Shown here piece by piece: positions 11,172 to 21,830 of a DNA stretch of 64,000 nucleotides (positions are counted from its first letter, which is position 1; every line of letters starts with the position of its first letter). The notes under the pieces are model-generated. The model was given only the letters and a program-made list of their open reading frames with translations, was not told the origin of the DNA and made no database searches. A program made the position numbers and the translations under genes. This DNA comes from Elephas maximus indicus (lineage: Eukaryota > Chordata > Mammalia > Proboscidea > Elephantidae): positions 48,140,635 to 48,204,634 of the forward strand of contig NC_064827.1 in assembly GCF_024166365.1 (NCBI RefSeq), written 5' to 3'.

Positions 11172-13125
11172 GATTTTTTTTTAATGATTTCTAGTTGATT
11201 ATTTATTTTGACACTTTGTTCCTGTTTTATTTTCCTGAATTCTTCCATTGCTTTGTCTGTGTTTTTCTTGATTTTGTCTGTATTTTCTATGATTTTGTCT
11301 ATTTTTTCCTTCAGGTCGTGGAGAGCCCTGATATTAGAGTTTTGAATTCCCCATCAGGAGGTTCCAGTGCCTTTTCTTCTACCAGAAGGTCATCTGGTAT
11401 TTTATTTTGGTTGCTTTCTGGAGCCATTCTGTCCTGTTTTATTTTTTTTTTAGTACGCTTTGATATTGTCTGCTGTCTTTGGGATATTCAGGAATTATTT
11501 TCTTGGTTTATTGATTGTAGATTTGTTTGTTTTGTCCTGCTTTTTTTTTTTTTTTTGATTATGTCTGAGCAGGTGGATTGGGCGTGGTTTGTTGCTTGCT
11601 CATCTGTGGGGACGATACTTCTCACCATCTTGTCCAGGTGGGCAGGGCTGGTTGCACAGCTGTGGTACAGTAGGGCATGTCAGGGGAGGGAGGGGCAGGA
11701 ATGGATCATTTGTGGCATGAACTGGGACCAACGAGGTGGGGCCAGAGGTCTGCGCTAGTGCTGGCTGGGTGTGCAGTGCTCAGCACATGGGGCAGACAGG
11801 CAGGAGGGAAAGGAAGGGATGTGAGGTGTAGAGCTTACTGGGTGAGAGAAAGAAGAGAGAGAAATAGAAGCAAAAAGAGGGGGGCAAAAAAGAAAAAATG
11901 AAGGAAAAAGGTAAATAAAATGACGGCATGGTAGGATTTGGTGGGTGGGGGTGGGGCAGACCTGGCAAGGCCATGTGCCAGTGTCTTTCTAGCTGAGTGA
12001 TGTGGCTCAGCTTGTTGAGAAGGGTTGTGGGTGGTGCACAGGGCTAAGTGGCAGGAGGCAGGAAAGGAAGGAAGGGGAAGAGAGAGAAGAAACAAGCAAA
12101 CAAAAGAAAAATATGGTGCTGAGGGAGCCCTCCAGTGGAGGTGGCACATACCTGGTGAGACCATGTGCTGGTGGCTTTCTAGCTGAGTGGTGTGGTAAGG
12201 CCCTTCAAGAAGGAATGGGCATGGCACATGGGGCTAGGTGGACGGGAGAAAGGAAAGGAAGGAAGGAATAGAGAGAAAAACAAAAAACAAAAAGTATGGT
12301 GCTGAAGGAGCCAGCTGGTGGGGATGGCATTGGCCTGGGGAGGCCATGTGCCAGTGAATCTCTAGCCAAGCAGTACAACACTGCCCATCGAGAAGTGGTG
12401 GGGGTAGCTCACGAGGCTAGGTGGGTGGGAGAAAGGAAAGGAAAGAAAGGAAAGAGAGAAGAGACCAAAAAAGAAAGTCACCAAGGGAGCGAGCCTGCTG
12501 GTAGGGGCAGCGCAGATCTGGGGAGGCATGTGCCGATGGCTCTCTAGCCAAGTGGTGTGGTACAGCCCATCAAGAAGGGAAGGGGATGGCACACAGGGCA
12601 AGCTGGGCTGGGGAAAGGAATGGAAGGAAGGGAGAGAGAGAAAAGAAAAAAAAAAAAAGCCCAAAAATGGTGCTAAAGGAGCTGGCTGGTGGGGGCGAGG
12701 TGGATCTGAGTGGCAGTGAGCTGGATCTCTCCAACCCAGCGACCATGGCCCATTGGAAATCAGGGAAGGGTGGGGGGAGAAGCGTGTATCCCTGGTTACC
12801 AGGTGCTCTGTCTCCTATTAGGAGCCCTGTGAAGTCACTTTCTCGTACTCTCTGTCTTCGTTCCTTGGTGTCTGTAGTCCAAAATGGCGAATCCATGCTG
12901 TGATAGTTGGTAGGGGGCCTCCAGCCTGTAGCTCTCCTCCTTCTCTGTTCTCTATCAGTTTCTTATTCCATTCAGTGCTTGATTGAGTTCTTCATCTCTA
13001 TATTTGATGCTTAGGGTTGCAGGATTGACATTTGTATCTGTTTTACTTAGTTTTTCAGGTCTTTGCTGCAGAGGGACAGCATGGTGCTTCTGCCTATGGT
13101 GCCATGTTGGCTCCGCCTCTAGAGG
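11172..13125 (-). mobile_element. 5'-only L1: complete 5' UTR with tandem monomers plus truncated ORF1
   Basis: On the minus strand it begins GCGGAGCCAACATGGC, the typical L1 5' end. It has a ~1.5 kb 5' UTR containing ~185 bp tandem monomers (11740-12740) and then the N-terminal part of ORF1. It stops at a poly(T) run (11174-11182), which is a poly(A) on the element strand. An AATAAA lies just before this tail. A 10 bp target-site duplication, 'caattatgtt', flanks it at 11162-11171 and 13126-13135. ORF2 and the L1 3' UTR are absent. It looks like a retrotransposed, prematurely polyadenylated L1 RNA. Confidence 0.75.
11740..12740 (-). repeat. tandem ~185 bp monomers in L1 5' UTR
   Basis: About five diverged units each contain 'tctagc', a 'gtggtgtggta' type core, a 'ggctaggtgg' block, a purine run 'gaaaggaaaggaag' and a 'ggtgctgaaggagcc' block. 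Successive 'tctagc' copies at 11988, 12178, 12361 and 12543 give spacings of 190, 183 and 182 bp. Tandem monomers are known in rodent L1 promoters. Confidence 0.8.
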
Positions 13126-13498
13126 CAATTATGTTAATGAGGTGGGACTCAATTACAGGATTAGATTGTATCTTGAGTCAATCTCTTTTGAGATACAAAA
13201 GAGAGAAGCAAGCAGAAAGGAGGGGGACCTCATACCACCAAGAAAGAAGGACTGGGAAGAAGGACTGGAAAGAAGAAAGGACCCAGGTTCCTTGCAATGA
13301 GTAGCTCCTAGATCAGGGGAAGATGGATGACAAGGACTTTCCCCTAGAACCAACACAGAGAGAAAGCCTTCCCCGGGTGCTGGTGTCCTGAATTCAGGCT
13401 TCTAGCCTCCTAGACTGTGAGAGACTAAATTTCTGTTTGTTAAAGCCTTCCACTTGTGGTATTTCTGTTATAATAGCAGCATTAGATAACTAAGACAT
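13126..13498 (+). mobile_element. MaLR-like solo LTR (forward), right part
   Basis: Resumes at 'caattatgttaatgaggtgg' and runs through 'ttgagtcaatctcttttgag', 'agaaagccttccccgg' and 'gacttctagcc'-like sequence to the end 'taactaagaca'. Joined with 11004-11171 it gives a full ~540 bp LTR with no internal gene. Confidence 0.88.
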
Positions 13499-13560
13499 AA
13501 GGCAATTGAAAACATCATGGTTTGGAGAGTCCTTAAAGTGAAGTCTTTGCTTTTTGACGC
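13499..13560 (-). mobile_element. BovB/RTE LINE, part 3
   Basis: 'gcaattgaaaacatcatggt' and 'gaagtctttgctttttgacg' continue the RTE beyond the inserted LTR. The inverse strand appears at 45045-45110 in the plus RTE fragment. The RTE is 5'-truncated here. Confidence 0.8.
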
Positions 13561-13623
13561 CACAGACACAGAGGTTAGGATTTACAATACTTATTTTTGG
13601 GGACACAATTCAATCCATAACAG
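13561..13623 (-). mobile_element. MaLR-like solo LTR, right part of the outermost element
   Basis: 'ggttaggatttacaatac' and 'ggggacacaattcaatcc' form the end missing from the LTR at 7524-7866. Its position after the RTE end shows that the RTE inserted into this LTR. Confidence 0.82.
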
Positions 13624-14312
13624 AGCCTTTCTCCAGGCTGTGCACAGTGTGCCATTCAGTGATTCCCTGTGCTGTTCACATGTGCAGAAAATTCTCAGGG
13701 CAGCTCATAATGACAGAAGGCACAGGGAGAGAAGGAGAATTGAGATGAACACAGCTCAATATGACTGTTTCAAATTAAGGTTGAGAGCTATAGAATACAG
13801 CAAACGTCACTCACTCAAAAATGCCTATGGAGAGAAGGCAGGTAATGACACATGAGTTCAGTACGCTGAGTGTAAGGAAAAAAACCCACAGTGCAAGCAG
13901 AAAGGTAAATGTCAATGGACACTTGGCCTCACTGTTTGGTATTTAAAAAAGAATGGTGGAGGCTGGGGTAAACTGAAGAGTATGTGACCTATTGAAAGGA
14001 GCCACCTCTACTAAGTTCTAATGAGTTGTTGGCATATGAGAACATGGGCCTAGAGTTACCAGATATTGCTTTTCGAGAGAAGCTAGAAATGCAGATTTTA
14101 TCTGCATGATTATAATAACAGTAACAGTAAAAAAACATTTTTTAAGCAAATGCTGTGCCAGCAAAAGAAAACACATTCGTTTGTCCCATATGACATGCAT
14201 AGCATCAGTTTGCGACCTCTGAAACATGGTTCTTTGGGGGTAATGCATTCCAACCTCAGACCCATTGCAAGGTTTCTTTCTCCAGCCTCCCTACTTGAGC
14301 CCTTCCAGTGAT
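13624..14312. other. no gene or clear repeat recognised
   Basis: Intergenic sequence. I see no coding signal or element. Confidence 0.5.
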
Positions 14313-14540
14313 AGTGTAGAGGGCAGTGGTGGTTCAATGGCAGATTCTTGCCTTCCATGCGGAAGCCCCGGGTTTGATTCACCACTGTCTGTTGGCAGAA
14401 GATTACAGGTTGCTATGATGCTGAATGGAAACCCTATGGGGTTGTTCTACTCGATGGCATTGGGTTTGAGTTTTTTTGGTTGGTATGATGCTGAACAGGT
14501 TTCAGAGGAGCTTGCAGACTAAGGCAGACTAGGAAGAAAT
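14313..14540 (+). mobile_element. tRNA-Gly-headed SINE, interrupted
   Basis: The head 'gtggtggttcaatggcag' ... 'ccgggtttgattcac' is like tRNA-Gly(GCC), followed by a body with 'atgatgctgaacaggtttca'. It matches the fuller copy at 39263. A 58 bp AfroSINE piece is inserted in the body. It is decayed and 3'-truncated. Confidence 0.8.
14426..14483 (+). mobile_element. 5'-truncated AfroSINE fragment with TSD
   Basis: 'ggaaaccctatggggttgtt' to 'gggtttgagtttttttggtt' is the AfroSINE 3' end. It is flanked by a perfect 12 bp repeat 'tatgatgctgaa' at 14414-14425 and 14484-14495. Confidence 0.85.
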
Positions 14541-14632
14541 ATGGTTTAAAAATCATTGAGTTGTACATTTTAAAAGGGTGAATTGTATGGTGTGTGAATT
14601 TTATCTCAATAAATAAGTTAAAAAAAAAAAAG
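14541..14632 (+). mobile_element. old L1 3' end
   Basis: 'gttgtacattttaaaagggt' and 'ttttatctcaataaata' followed by poly(A) are typical of L1M 3' ends. Confidence 0.75.
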
Positions 14633-15600
14633 CCTGTAGACATTTAAATACCCTCCTTGAGCAGGCCAGATTTGAGGCTTCTGTGGCTTTGGGGTGGGGA
14701 TGGGAGATAATGTGGTTTGTTCCCACAACTCTCTTTCCTTCTCTGAGATATCATGGAGAGTACACAGGAGACGGATGAAGATATTCCCTGGGTGAGGTGC
14801 AGTGTTCTTACTGTTGGCTGTCACTTCTTTTCTGCCTAACTGGCTGTCCATTCCCTCTGTGAGGCAGAGTCTATGTGCTGGCTCTCCAATGGGGCTGTAT
14901 TTTTTTTTTTTTTTTAAACTATCTTTAGAAGACCCCATAGGTCCTTCTGGCATGGTCTCCTGGCAAGCAAGCTGTGACTGGCTCAGTCTTCTTCTTCTTC
15001 CTTAGCCTGCCCCAGAGGTGGTCAACCTCTCAGCCTCTGTCAAGATGACTAAACCCCCCACAGCCTTCCTCAGTGGTCACTCAGCCCTCGGGAAACCCAC
15101 ATCTCCGTGCCACTCCACACCATGGAAATGCTACTACCTCCCTCCTTCCCTGGGGGTTTTCCTTCTCTCCTCATCCCTGCCTCTTTCTCCTGCCCCTTTC
15201 TCCATACCCCAGCAGCATCAGGCCTGGGCATTGAGCAGTCTGCTGATGCAGTGATTCTTAAGTTTTTTGCCAGTCCCTGACTTGGGAAGGGGAGGGTGCT
15301 GAGGAATAATTCAGATCCCCCTAACTTTATAGGGAGAGGGGAACTTACCCAATGCCCACCCCACACCCCAGAGGATGGAGGGGATGGTGCTGCTTCATGA
15401 ATTTTACATTCTTTCACCTCCTTCCTCTTTATCTCTCTTTTATATCAGGATGTGGTACAGAATGAGTGAGTGATGAGGGAAGGTGGGTGTTGTAGCATCT
15501 GTGCTTCTGAAATTATGAGAAATCATGACTCCCAGCAGGTCCTGCATGGAGATGTGGCCCTCATATCTACTGGTTCTTTGGCTCAAAATGGCTCTAAAAC
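14633..15600. other. no gene recognised
   Basis: Intergenic sequence, pyrimidine-rich in 15140-15200, with a poly(T) run at about 14901-14915. I see no element I can name. Confidence 0.5.
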
Positions 15601-15606
15601 CAAAAG

Positions 15607-15650
15607 GGAAAAACAAAAACAAAACCCATTACCGTGGAGTTGATTCTGAC
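15607..15650 (-). mobile_element. AfroSINE tail fragment
   Basis: 'aaaacccattaccgtggagt' followed by 'tgattctgactca' is the reverse of the AfroSINE 3' tail. Only ~45 bp is present. Confidence 0.7.
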
Positions 15651-15726
15651 TCAAATGGAGGAACACTGAAAACACTCCACTCAGCCTTCACACTACTATT
15701 AGAATTTACTGGTAGGTGGACTTCTT

Positions 15727-17269
15727 AATTTCTTCAACTGCTTTATCTGTGTACTCCTTGGCTTGTTCTGTGTTTTGCCTAATCTCCTTCCTGATCTCTT
15801 GAAGAGTTCTGTATATTAACCTTTGGTGTTCTATATCTGGTAATTCCAAGAATACATCTTCATCTGGAAGATTCCTTGATTCTTTGTTTTCAGAGCTTGT
15901 TGAACGATCATAGTCTGTTTCTTTATGTGATTTGATATTGAATTTTTCTCTGAGCCATCTATAAGTTATTGTATTAATTTATTTTATGTTTGCTTACTGT
16001 ATCCTAGCTCGTTTTGTTTTGTTTTGATATTCCCAAATAGGCTGCTTCAATGAGCTAGCTTGATCATTTGTGCCTTTGAAGCTCTAACACCCTGTTACCA
16101 GATGGCTAGAGCTGTTATTAGGTATATGAGCCTAGGAGTCCATTCACTTTTCTTGTATGGATTCAGCTCAGGTGTCCACGTAGTTGGTCATCAAGTGTGT
16201 GGTACAGGCTCTGTCCTACAGTCTTAGAGGGGCAGGGGTGATTGGTGTAGGTACAGGTATCTGGTTGCAGCAGGGAGTCACGCTCTGAAAAGGTGGGGGT
16301 TGACAGCCATCTCCTGAGTGTCTGTGAGGAAAGCACGTCCCCGTTCCCTAGAGGGCATGGGTGGGTGGTTTGTGCAGCCGGACCATAGACACCCAGTGCT
16401 TTTGGTTATTAGGACTGGGAGGAACCTCATATCCTTGGACTCCTGTCGTGGGTGGCTAGGTGACATGGGTGGGGCTACCAGTCCTCAGGCCCCTGATGTG
16501 GGTAGGTGAGGACCCTGTTTAATAGGTAAAGCAGTGTCAAATATCAAAAACCCACCTCTCCACCACACAGCTGAAACAGCTGAAGTCAGATCTCAAGCAT
16601 ATACACCGGTTGCAGCCTGCCAACAACAGCCTAATCTCCTGAAATGGGACCACACAGGTCCATGCAGGGGTGAAAGGTATTCAAAGTCCATGGACCATTT
16701 GTGCCTGGACAGGAGCTGCTTCTGTCTTGAGCTCTCCAGCTTGGTGGAGCTGGCAGATTATCTTTTCCCTCAATTGTTAACTTATTCCTTCTCCAAGGTG
16801 GGGAGAATGGCTCAGGGGTGCAGCCAGACCTATCTCAGGCCCAGGGAAACTGACAGCCACTGAGGCTGGTTTGGGAGCTGGGGGCGTGGTAAAATAATCG
16901 CAAGTACTTAGCTTTTGCTGAGAGCGCTGTTCTTTTCTGGTTCCGGAGGTGTGAGTGGACTGTGCAGCTCGCTGTCTCTCCCTGAGGAAACCACGTCCTA
17001 AATGCTAACACCAGCCCTGCTGCAGTCGCTCCAGGGGATTGTGCCTGAGGGGCGCTGGTTTCCGCCAAGTCAGGCCCAGCAGCTCCTCACCGCTTCTGAA
17101 CCATCTCTCCCTTCCCCTGCCGTTCAGTCTGATTTCCTAACGTTGCCTTTGATGTTCAGAGCTCCTAGCTTGTCATATATATAACCGTTTCACTTGTTTT
17201 CTTGGGTCTTTATTGTAAGAGGGATCACTGGAAGTGTCTGATTACTTCGCCATCTTGGTCCTGCCTCCC
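15727..17269 (-). mobile_element. 5'-only L1: complete 5' UTR plus ORF1 start, no 3' end
   Basis: On the minus strand it begins GGGAGGCAGGACCAAGATGG, a standard L1 5' end. It continues through a ~1.2 kb 5' UTR into ORF1-like sequence and stops abruptly (…GTTGAAGAAATT) with no poly(A). A perfect 13 bp duplication 'aggtggacttctt' flanks it at 15714-15726 and 17270-17282. The 5' UTR differs from the element at 11172, so this is a separate insertion of another subfamily. Confidence 0.78.
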
Positions 17270-17282
17270 AGGTGGACTTCTT

Positions 17283-17602
17283 CATACACAGTGGGAGGAA
17301 GGTGGCCTGTAGTCGCTTCCCCTCACTCCACTCTTATCCACATTTCAGAAACTTGTTAAGGTTTTAGGAATGTGCATGGGGGCACTTCCTCCAGTTTCCA
17401 GTAATGTTTACATAGAATTACCTTCATGGAAGGTGATATGGGTTTTTCCCTGATTGGTTGGGCCATTGAAGCAAGAAATTAGGAGAGGTAAGAAGTTAAA
17501 GGCACGGGCTTCTGACACTATCTTGATTCTGGAACTCTCCTTCCTTCCTTTACTCCCTCTCTCCTTCTTTCTTTCAGTACCTTAAGGGGACTAACAACAA
17601 CA
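17283..17602. other. no gene or clear repeat recognised
   Basis: Intergenic sequence with a pyrimidine-rich stretch at about 17535-17575 and a short 'aacaacaacaac' run at about 17595. Confidence 0.5.
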
Positions 17603-18153
17603 ACAACTTAGATTCCTAGGGCTGCCATAACAAAAATACCACAAAGTGGATGGCTTTAAAGGCTTGTTGCTGTTGTTAGGTACTGTTGAGTTGGTTCCGA
17701 CTCACAGCAACATATGTGCAACAGAATGAAACATGCCTGGTCCTGTGCCATCCTCACAATCATTGCTATGTTTTAGCCCATTGTTGCAGCCACTGTGTCA
17801 ATACATCTCTTTAGAAGTCTGAATTTAGGGTGTTGGCAGAGCTACATCCTCTCTCTGTCAGCTCTAGGGGAAGCTCCTTCCTTGTCTCTTACAGCTTTTG
17901 TGGCCTCGGGCTTTTCTTGGTGTTCCTTGATTTGTAGGACACTCACATGTTGTATTCTCCCTGTGCAAGTCCTTATCTATAAAACACCACGTAGAACAGA
18001 TTAGGATCAGGAGCCACCCTACTCCCGTATGACTTCATTAATTTAACTGATAACATCTGCAATGAAAAACCCTAGTTCTCCAAAGTCACATTCACCAGTG
18101 CAGGGGTTAGGACTTCAACATACCTTTTGGGGGGACACAATTCAATCCATAAC
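17603..18153 (-). mobile_element. old MaLR-like LTR split by an RTE fragment
   Basis: Left part 17603-17662 ('ctgccataacaaaaatacca') and right part 17812-18153, ending 'ggggggacacaattcaatcc', form one reverse-oriented LTR. It is more decayed than its relatives at 7524 and 30152. Confidence 0.75.
17663..17811 (-). mobile_element. BovB/RTE LINE 3' end fragment
   Basis: 'tgttgctgttgttaggtact' to 'tgtgtcaatacatctcttta' matches the extreme 3' end of the RTE. It is 5'-truncated at ~150 bp and interrupts the LTR. Confidence 0.85.
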
Positions 18154-18399
18154 ATGTTTCTTTTCAGTCCATTGTCTCATCAATTTATCTCTAATCTCTT
18201 GTTTAATAGAAACCAGGTTTTACTGATCTTTCTTAAGGCTGTAGAGTACATGAGATTTGACATTTACCTCTATTTGCCATAGGAAGTCTTTTCCCAAAGT
18301 TTGTTCAGCCTCTGCCTGTTGCATGCTATTTGTCTTTATGCTGCAGAAACTTCATAGACTCCATATTGGTTTTTTTTCCTGCCCAGTCATTTAAAAAAT

Positions 18400-18790
18400 T
18401 TATTGAGGTATAATATATCTATAGAAAAGCACACACATCATAAACGGACAGTGCCATGAATTTTCATGAAGTGAACACAGCCATGTAATCATGCTCAGAT
18501 CAAGATCCAGAACATTGCCAGCACCCAGAAGCTTTTCCTCATATTGTCTTCCCCACTACCCTGATGTCGAACACCAGTAGATTAGTTTTTCTTGTTTTTA
18601 AACTTTATATCAATGGAATCTTACAGTATGCCCTCATTTATGTCTGCCTTCTTTCACTCAACATTATGTTTTTGAGATTCATCCATATTGTCACATGTAG
18701 TTTTTTTCCATTCTCATCATTATATAGTATTCCACTCTGAATATACCGTATTTTTCTGTTCTACTGTTAAAAGCGTTGGAATATTTTCCA
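18400..18790 (-). mobile_element. old L1 (L1ME-type) fragment
   Basis: 'tttattgaggtataatat', 'atggaatcttacagtatg' and 'tttttgagattcatccatat' are reverse-oriented L1 3' sequence. It is old and has no open frame. Confidence 0.75.
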
Positions 18791-19590
18791 GTTTTTGCCT
18801 TCCCAGTCATTTCTAAGCAGTGAACATCCAGGGCTGACATTTCTCCTTAGATGGGGTGAGCATTTTCTATCCTGCCTCCCCTACCCTGGAATGCTGGCAG
18901 AGTTCTTCTACTAGATCTTGGAGGTCCTAAGTACTCGGGATTCAGCTTCGGGGGAAGGGGTAGGGATCTGGGCAATGGATAACTTGAGCAGAGAGTTCTG
19001 TCTCTACATAGCTTCTTCTCTGTTGCTGGCAAGGTTCCAGCTTCCAGAGGTGAGTGGACAGACCTCCTTCCTGATGTGGAGATGGCCCTGCCTCTTCAGC
19101 CAGTTTTGACCAACTACCCCCAACCCTCCATCAAGGAGCTGGCTGCCTTCAGAGCTGTGGCCACCACTGCCATGGAAGTTATCTGTTCTTGCTCTCACTA
19201 CTGCCCCCATGCCTAGCATGGACCAGTCTCTGCTCTTCTAGCCTATCCTGTCCTCAAAACTAGGTATCCCCAAGGCCCAGGATCTCCCAGGACCTGGTGG
19301 TGAATAGGCTTGAGGAGCCCAGGGAGGTCTGCAGTATGGCTGACAGGCCTTGCTCTGGGCTGCTGGCTCTCCTAGGTTTCCATGCAGCATAGGTGTCCCT
19401 GTGTCCACATTCCCTGGGTCAAAGGCTCTCAAACTGGGACCTTGAATCTCAGAGGGTGCCACAGATGAATTCCTGGGAGTCTGCAAACGTATAAAATTTT
19501 AAAAAGTTTGTGTTTTCATTTCATGATAATCTAAAAAAAAATTAAATAAGCATTTTCTGGGTCATCAGAGTCCAGCTAGTTCTGATGAGA
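18791..19590. other. no gene or clear repeat recognised
   Basis: Intergenic. Short open frames on both strands show no recognisable protein. Confidence 0.5.
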
Positions 19591-19594
19591 CAGT

Positions 19595-19825
19595 TTAAAG
19601 AAGTGGTAGAAAAGGGGTGCTCTGGTGTCAGGGTGTTCACATTCCAGCCCCCCCCAGCTGTGTGCCGGGGACAATGCTCACCCCTCTGTGCCCGAGTGCC
19701 TTTAGCTGCCAAAGGGTGGTAATAATGGCTCCTGCTCTGGGGTTCCCGTGAGATCTGAATGAGATTATGCCTGCAAAGCACTTAGCCTAGCGCTTAATGT
19801 GCATCGGCACTCAATCTCGATTCAA
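19595..19825 (+). mobile_element. MIR
   Basis: MIR order is kept: 'ggtgctctggtgtcaggg', 'taataatggctcctgctctg', then 'gcaaagcacttagcctagcg'. Confidence 0.7.
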
Positions 19826-20133
19826 TATGTGTGAATTACCTGGGTGACCCCTTGACTGTCAACGGCTCATGAGAAAAAAACCAAAGAGGGACATAACAGG
19901 GAAACGATGTGTTAGAGCCAAGCGGAGGCCACACGATACCACGGTGTGCTGAATAAATGAAGTTCTCCCAGTAGTTTAAACAAAGAAAAGCAGTGTGATA
20001 ATTGAGTCATCACAATAGACAGGCTGAACTCAAAGGGACGTGGCTGGGAGTGGACAGTGCTAGGTTCCTGTTGTGAGCTACAATTTGTTTTCAGCAAAAT
20101 TTCATCTATCTCATTAAGTCAGTGTTGTTGTAT

Positions 20134-20543
20134 GGTATTATGGATTGAGTTGTGTCCCCCCAAAATAAGCTGTAAATCCTAACCCCTATACTTGTGGTTA
20201 TAATCCCATTTGGGAATGGATTGTCTTTGTTCTGTTAATGTGGCAGGATTAGTGTAGGGTGTATCTTGAGTCAAACTCTTCTGAGATATGAAAGAGATTA
20301 AACACAAGCTAGCAAGTAGAGGTGGGGGAAGAGAGATGCCAAGCCACATGAAGATCACCCAGGAGCAGAAGCTCAATGAGATAAGGACCTTCCTCCAGAG
20401 CCGACAGAGACAGAAAGCCTTCCCCGGAAGCCAGCACCCTGAATTTGGACTTCTAGCCTCCTAAAGTGTGATAAAATAAATTTGTTTGTTAAAGCCACCT
20501 GTTTGTGGTTTTTCTGTGATAGCGGCACTACATAATTAAGACA
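20134..20543 (+). mobile_element. MaLR-like solo LTR, uninterrupted
   Basis: Starts 'attatggattgagttgtgtc' and runs through 'gggtgtatcttgagtcaaac', 'gaaagccttccccgg' and 'ggacttctagcctcct' to 'ataattaagaca'. It is a complete ~410 bp copy, useful as the reference for the split copies. It is non-coding. Confidence 0.88.
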
Positions 20544-21239
20544 TATATATATATTTAATTGGTATTGTCATTTTGCTTGTATTTAATTTATAAATTTGTT
20601 TGGCTTTTATATGAGAGCTATGAACATGAATTTATATTTAGTTTGGATGTATTTGGTTACCTTTCTTTATGAACGTAATTTAAGTCAACATTGTGTTTGA
20701 AACGGTGTTCATATGCTTTCCAAATCCGAGAAGCACGGTCCTGGATCTTTTCCATTGGAATTCGGATAGAGGGAAATCAAGTGTACCCTCTCTTCTCATA
20801 GAAACTCAGCTCACCATTGGTGCTAGAACTCTCTGGTTACAGACTTGGTGGCCTAGAGCAGTCCAGAATAGCCACAAGCTCAGAGAACAAGGCTGGCAAG
20901 TTAACAGCCCTTAAACATCACGAGAGCCTCCAGACTGGCAGTTTCTCCAATTTCACCCTACTTCTAAAGCTCTGAGTGTGGAGTTCATTCTGTAATCTAG
21001 TTGACCACGGTGTTATTAGCTTTGCTTTCTAGTATTTCTACCTTTGCATTCAGAATCTTTGGGATTGGTGGCTTTATGGGATAAAATGTTTCCTGTTACG
21101 ACTATGCCTGCTGAGATCTAGAATGTGATTAATTCAAGCTTCCCACTCCTCCCCTACTTGGCTCTGGAAAAGTCCAGTGCCTTTCCAACATCTCTGGGAA
21201 TTTCTGGGGGGCTCATTTTTTTTTTTCATATGCTCATGG
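20544..21239. other. no gene or clear repeat recognised
   Basis: Intergenic sequence with a short (ta)n run at 20545-20556. Nothing else is identifiable. Confidence 0.5.
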
Positions 21240-21440
21240 GAATCTCTGGGTGGAGCAAACAGTTAATGCACTCAGCTGCTGAACAAAAGGTTGGAGGTTT
21301 AAGCCCACCCAGAGGTGCTCTGGAAGAAAGGCCTGCGATCTACTTCCGAAAAGTCAGCCATTGAAAACCCTAGGAGCGTAGTTCTACTCTGACACACGTG
21401 GGTCGCAGTGGGTTGGCATCGACCTGATAGCACCTGGTGG
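21240..21440 (+). mobile_element. AfroSINE (variant subfamily)
   Basis: Head 'gaatctctgggtggagcaaa', B-box-like 'ggtttaagcccacc', body 'aaagtcagccattgaaaacc', tail 'gcatcgacctgatagcac'. It belongs to the same variant as the copy at 60033. Confidence 0.9.
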
Positions 21441-21654
21441 TAGTATGTGCTCATGGTCATTTCTTGCTCTGAATTCCTGCTGTGCAGAGAGTGTGTTTTC
21501 CCTTCTGCATCTTGTGGCCGCATGTTCTTTTATTCCTGGCCTCCACCCAAACATAGATCTGCCCCTTTCCTTCATTTCTGCCAAAATCTACATGGCCTAA
21601 AAAACCATCTACATGAGACCAAAATGACAACAATTACTCTAAAGCAAAGATGAG

Positions 21655-21830
21655 AAGATAAGGGGCCAGGGAAACCTGAGTGCTGGAACTGGAACAACCG
21701 GCATGCAATCAAAGAGAATGTTGACACATTGCAAAAAACGTAACCAATGTTGCTGAACAAATTGTGTAAAAATTGTCAGATGGGAACCTAATTTGCTGTG
21801 TAAACTTTCACTAATAAGGGGGTGAGGTGA
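21655..21830 (+). mobile_element. L1 3' UTR fragment
   Basis: 'aatttgctgtgtaaactttc' matches the L1 3' end seen at 5120-5140. The upstream part ('acattgcaaaaaacgtaacc') fits the same 3' UTR. Confidence 0.7.

Noticed and set aside
11195-11758. 187-codon open frame on the plus strand
   Set aside because: It lies antisense across an L1 ORF1/5' UTR segment and its hydrophobic F/V/C composition comes from the reverse complement of A-rich L1 sequence.
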